9,605 nucleotides of DNA from Methylophaga sp. (GTDB lineage Bacteria; Pseudomonadota; Gammaproteobacteria; Nitrosococcales; Methylophagaceae), in NCBI GenBank assembly GCA_014762585.1, contig JABURN010000054.1, forward strand, positions 1-9,605, read 5' to 3'. The position numbers and the translations under genes are program-made. Positions 7,207-9,605 of this stretch are shown piece after piece. Each line of letters opens with the position of its first letter. Positions within the stretch are counted from its first letter, which is position 1. The notes under the pieces are model-generated. The model had not been told where the DNA came from and did not search any database. It saw only the letters and a list, made by a program, of their open reading frames with translations.

Positions 7207-8330
7207 TGGAAACTACAAGTTATATAAAACGCAGAAAATCACGCCAAATCATGGTGGGTGATGTACCGGTCGGCGGCGATGCCCCGATTGCGGTTCAGAG
7301 CATGACCAACACCTCAACGACCGATGTTGCTGCCACAGTCAAACAGATCCAGGCGCTGCAGAAAGTTGGGGCGGATATCGTGCGTGTGTCTGTACCGACC
7401 ATGGACGCTGCTGAAGCTTTCGGTCAGATCCGTAAGCAGGTCAGCATTCCTCTGGTGGCCGATATTCACTTTGATTATAAAATCGCCCTCAGAGTCGCCG
7501 AACTGGGTGTCGATTGCCTGCGTATCAACCCGGGCAATATCGGTCGCGAGGACCGGGTGCGTGCTGTTGTAGACAAGGCGCGTGATTATGGTATACCGAT
7601 TCGTATCGGGGTCAATGCCGGTTCTCTGGAAAAAGAGCTGCAGAAAAAATACGGCGAGCCGACACCGGATGCATTGGTGGAATCTGCATTGCGCCACATT
7701 GATATTCTGGACCGCCTTAATTTCCCTGACTTCAAAGTCAGCCTGAAAGCCTCCGATGTGTTCATGACTGTCCATGCCTACCGTAAACTGGCTGATCAGA
7801 TTGAACAACCTCTGCATCTGGGTATTACCGAAGCCGGAGGTCTGCGCAGTGGCGCGGTGAAGTCCTCTATCGGTCTGGGGATGCTACTGGCGGAAGGTAT
7901 CGGCGATACGATTCGTATCTCACTGGCAGCCGATCCGATAGAAGAAATTAAAGTCGGCTTCGACATTCTCAAAAGCCTGCGAATTCGTAATAAAGGCGTC
8001 AACCTTATTGCCTGTCCATCCTGCTCACGCCAGCAGTTTGATGTGATATCCACGGTGAACGCACTGGAAGCACGCCTGGAAGATATCAACGAACCGATGG
8101 ACGTGGCTGTCATCGGTTGTGTCGTCAATGGGCCGGGCGAAGCGAAAGAAGCGGCCATCGGCCTCACTGGCGGTACACCGAATCTGCTCTATGTCGACGG
8201 CAAGCCCAATCATAAAGTTGATAATGAATCGCTGGTTGATGAACTGGAAAAACAGATTCGTCAGCGCATCGCTCTGCGCCAGGAACAATCAGATAAAGAT
8301 AAAATTATTCCGATAAAGGATCTCAGTTAA
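7206..8330 (+). CDS. ispG: 4-hydroxy-3-methylbut-2-enyl diphosphate synthase IspG (GcpE)
   Basis: IspG is the iron-sulphur enzyme of the MEP pathway that reductively opens MEcPP to HMBPP, using flavodoxin or ferredoxin, in isoprenoid synthesis. The product is 374 residues (E. coli 372). The N-terminal TIM barrel carries [17 protein letters not shown] (24-40), [15 protein letters not shown] residues (81-91), LRINPGNIG (105-113) and [20 protein letters not shown] (206-225). The C-terminal [4Fe-4S] domain has CPSC (Cys270, Cys273) and [13 protein letters not shown] with Cys305 and Glu312, the four cluster ligands at the same numbers as in E. coli. It is the short two-domain form without the plant-type insert. 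The start overlaps the rodZ TGA by one base, with GGGGGT (7191-7196) 9 bases before it. hisS begins 2 bp after the stop. It shows the organism uses the MEP route. Confidence 0.98.
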   Translation: METTSYIKRRKSRQIMVGDVPVGGDAPIAVQSMTNTSTTDVAATVKQIQALQKVGADIVRVSVPTMDAAEAFGQIRKQVSIPLVADIHFDYKIALRVAELGVDCLRINPGNIGREDRVRAVVDKARDYGIPIRIGVNAGSLEKELQKKYGEPTPDALVESALRHIDILDRLNFPDFKVSLKASDVFMTVHAYRKLADQIEQPLHLGITEAGGLRSGAVKSSIGLGMLLAEGIGDTIRISLAADPIEEIKVGFDILKSLRIRNKGVNLIACPSCSRQQFDVISTVNALEARLEDINEPMDVAVIGCVVNGPGEAKEAAIGLTGGTPNLLYVDGKPNHKVDNESLVDELEKQIRQRIALRQEQSDKDKIIPIKDLS

Positions 8331-8332
8331 AC

Positions 8333-9481
8333 GTGGCAGATACTATCCGTTCTATTCGGGGAATGAACGATATTCTCCCCGATGTGACGCCCTATTGGCA
8401 GGCGGTCGAACATACCCTGAAAACCGTGCTCAGCGGTTACGGCTATCAGGAAATCCGCTTTCCCATCGTAGAAAAAACCGAATTATTCAAACGTTCTATC
8501 GGCGAAGTCACTGACATCGTTGAAAAAGAAATGTACACCTTTGAGGACCGTAATGGCGACAGCCTGACTCTGCGTCCCGAGGGTACTGCCGGTTGTGTCC
8601 GTGCCGCGATGCAGAATGGGATGCTTAATCAGACTCAGCGTCTCTGGTACATGGGTCCGATGTTCCGTCATGAACGTCCGCAGAAAGGTCGTTACCGCCA
8701 GTTTCATCAGGTTGGGGTGGAAGCCTACGGTTTCGACGGTCCTGACATCGACGCTGAAATGATTCTGATGACAGCCAGGCTCTGGAAAGCGCTGGGGCTG
8801 ACTGGTATCAGCTTGCAGATCAACTCACTGGGCTCGACCGATGCCCGACTGGCTTATCGCGATGAGCTGATTAAGTATTTTGAAGCCCATCAGGCACAGC
8901 TTGATGAGGACAGTCAGCGCCGACTTTACAGTAACCCGCTACGCATTCTTGATAGCAAGAATCCGGATATGCAGGCACTCAATGATGCCGCACCCAAGCT
9001 CATCGATCACCTGGATGAAGAATCCAGAGTGCATTTTGAGCAGCTATGCAGCACACTGGATAAAGCCGGCATTAGTTATGAGGTTAATCCCCGCTTGGTT
9101 CGTGGCCTCGACTATTACGGTAAAACGGTTTTCGAATGGGTCACTGATCAGTTGGGCTCACAGGGCACTGTCTGCGCCGGTGGCCGCTACGATGGACTGG
9201 TTGCGCAACTGGGCGGTAAAGGTGCGACCGCGATCGGCTTTGCAATTGGTATCGAGAGACTGATTGCCTTGCTGGAAGCGACCGATGCCTTGCCTGAAAC
9301 ACCACAATTAGATGCCTATTTAGTCGCTGTCGGTGAACTGGCCGCCAACCAGGCTCCGGTATTGGCAGAATCCCTGCGAGATGCGATCCCCGGCTTTAAG
9401 TTGATAAGCCACTGTGGTGGTGGTAGTTTTAAAAGCCAATTCAAACGTGCTGACCGAAGCGGCGCACGCTGGACCCTTATC
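8333..9481 (+). CDS. hisS: Histidine-tRNA ligase HisS, 3' end lost at the contig edge
   Basis: HisS is the dimeric class II aminoacyl-tRNA synthetase that charges tRNA-His. The GTG start at 8333 gives [17 protein letters not shown], the usual N-terminus; AAAGGA (8315-8320) precedes it by 12 bases. Motifs are intact: TLRPEGT (79-85), motif 2 [16 protein letters not shown] (111-126), the histidine-binding [12 protein letters not shown] (257-268), and motif 3 [14 protein letters not shown] (297-310). The anticodon-binding domain begins near 322 and reads normally to [18 protein letters not shown] (362-379). The frame then leaves the family pattern and stops at TGA 9494-9496, which lies inside sequencing-adapter sequence. 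E. coli HisS has 424 residues, so some 40 are missing. I read this as an assembly edge, not a pseudogene; genuine gene sequence probably ends between about 9470 and 9484. It is the last visible gene of the ndk operon. Confidence 0.95.
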
Positions 9482-9508
9482 CTGATACACATATGACGCT
9501 GCCGACGA
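9482..9508. other. Illumina Nextera (Tn5) read-1 adapter sequence, artefact
   Basis: These 27 bases match the reverse complement of the Nextera read-1 transposon adapter, starting within the 19-bp Tn5 mosaic end, at 25 of 27 positions; the differences are at 9484 (G for T) and 9492 (A for C). The last 14 bases, gacgctgccgacga, are exact and are the adapter-specific part outside the mosaic end. Its orientation is that of read-through from a short insert. The first six mosaic-end bases are not cleanly seen before 9482, so the exact junction with hisS is blurred. This is library-construction sequence and not part of the organism. Confidence 0.93.
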
Positions 9509-9538
9509 ACAACGAGGTGTAGCATTATGTTGTCTCGG
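9509..9538. other. Index-like 8-mer and degraded P5 primer sequence, artefact
   Basis: In a Nextera read-through the adapter is followed by an 8-base index and then the reverse complement of the P5 primer, which begins GTGTAGATCTCGG. Here an 8-base stretch (acaacgag, 9509-9516) follows directly, then GTGTAG (9517-9522) in exactly the expected place, and TCTCGG at 9533-9538 after about ten disturbed bases. The order and spacing continue the adapter reading, with growing error. Confidence 0.75.
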
Positions 9539-9605
9539 AATTATGAAATTATATACTATTAATAAAAATGAAATTTTACTAATTTAATTTAATCACAAAA
9601 TTACA
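9539..9605. other. AT-rich noisy tail, probably artefactual
   Basis: The last 65 bases contain only seven G or C, against roughly half in the genes before. There is no reading frame, hairpin or repeat I can support. Coming after adapter and primer sequence, it is best read as bases called beyond the end of the library molecule and carried into the contig. A true AT-rich genomic segment joined by mis-assembly cannot be excluded. Confidence 0.6.

Noticed and set aside
9476..9496. A Tn5-like transposon end near the contig edge
   Set aside because: The match continues into the non-transposon part of the Nextera adapter and then index and primer-like bases, so it is library sequence and not a resident element.

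Overview
The window is an ordinary stretch of chromosomal core genome from a gammaproteobacterium, most likely not an enteric. The signs are the bamE/fur divergent pair, a nadK-recN pair, and the block ndk-rlmN-pilF(pilW)-rodZ-ispG-hisS, an order familiar from Pseudomonas-like and related non-enteric gammaproteobacteria. pilF implies type IV pili. By eye the G+C content is near one half and even over the genes. I cannot fix the genus from sequence alone; a marine methylotroph of the Methylophaga kind would fit but is only a guess. No mobile element, CRISPR array, tRNA, rRNA or phage gene is visible.

Layout. Positions 1-110 hold the last 35 codons of a beta-class carbonic anhydrase on the plus strand. 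A hairpin terminator with A and T runs on both sides (129-160) separates it from bamE on the minus strand (161-751), so it can serve both genes. bamE and fur diverge from a 78-bp spacer. fur (830-1246) runs into recN (minus, 1248-2921), the two stop codons being 1 bp apart. recN overlaps nadK (minus, 2915-3820) by 7 bp, so nadK-recN is one transcription unit. A 142-bp divergent spacer (3821-3962) carries candidate promoters for nadK and ndk. From ndk (3963) to hisS (8333 onward) six plus-strand genes are packed with gaps of 9 bp or less or with start/stop overlaps, and no terminator is seen between them. They look like one operon.

How the genes work together. The plus-strand operon joins housekeeping functions: nucleoside triphosphate balance (ndk), rRNA/tRNA methylation (rlmN), pilus secretin assembly (pilF), cell shape (rodZ), isoprenoid synthesis (ispG) and histidine charging of tRNA (hisS). 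nadK supplies NADP and recN repairs double-strand breaks. BamE helps build outer membrane proteins and Fur controls iron uptake. The common theme is growth and envelope maintenance, not one pathway.

The most notable observation is technical. From about 9482 to the end the sequence is not bacterial. Positions 9482-9508 match the reverse complement of the Illumina Nextera (Tn5) read-1 adapter at 25 of 27 bases. An 8-base index-like stretch follows, then pieces of the P5 primer, then an AT-rich noisy tail. The hisS reading frame therefore ends at an artificial stop codon, and the true gene runs off the end of the contig. I found no undescribed biological system here.
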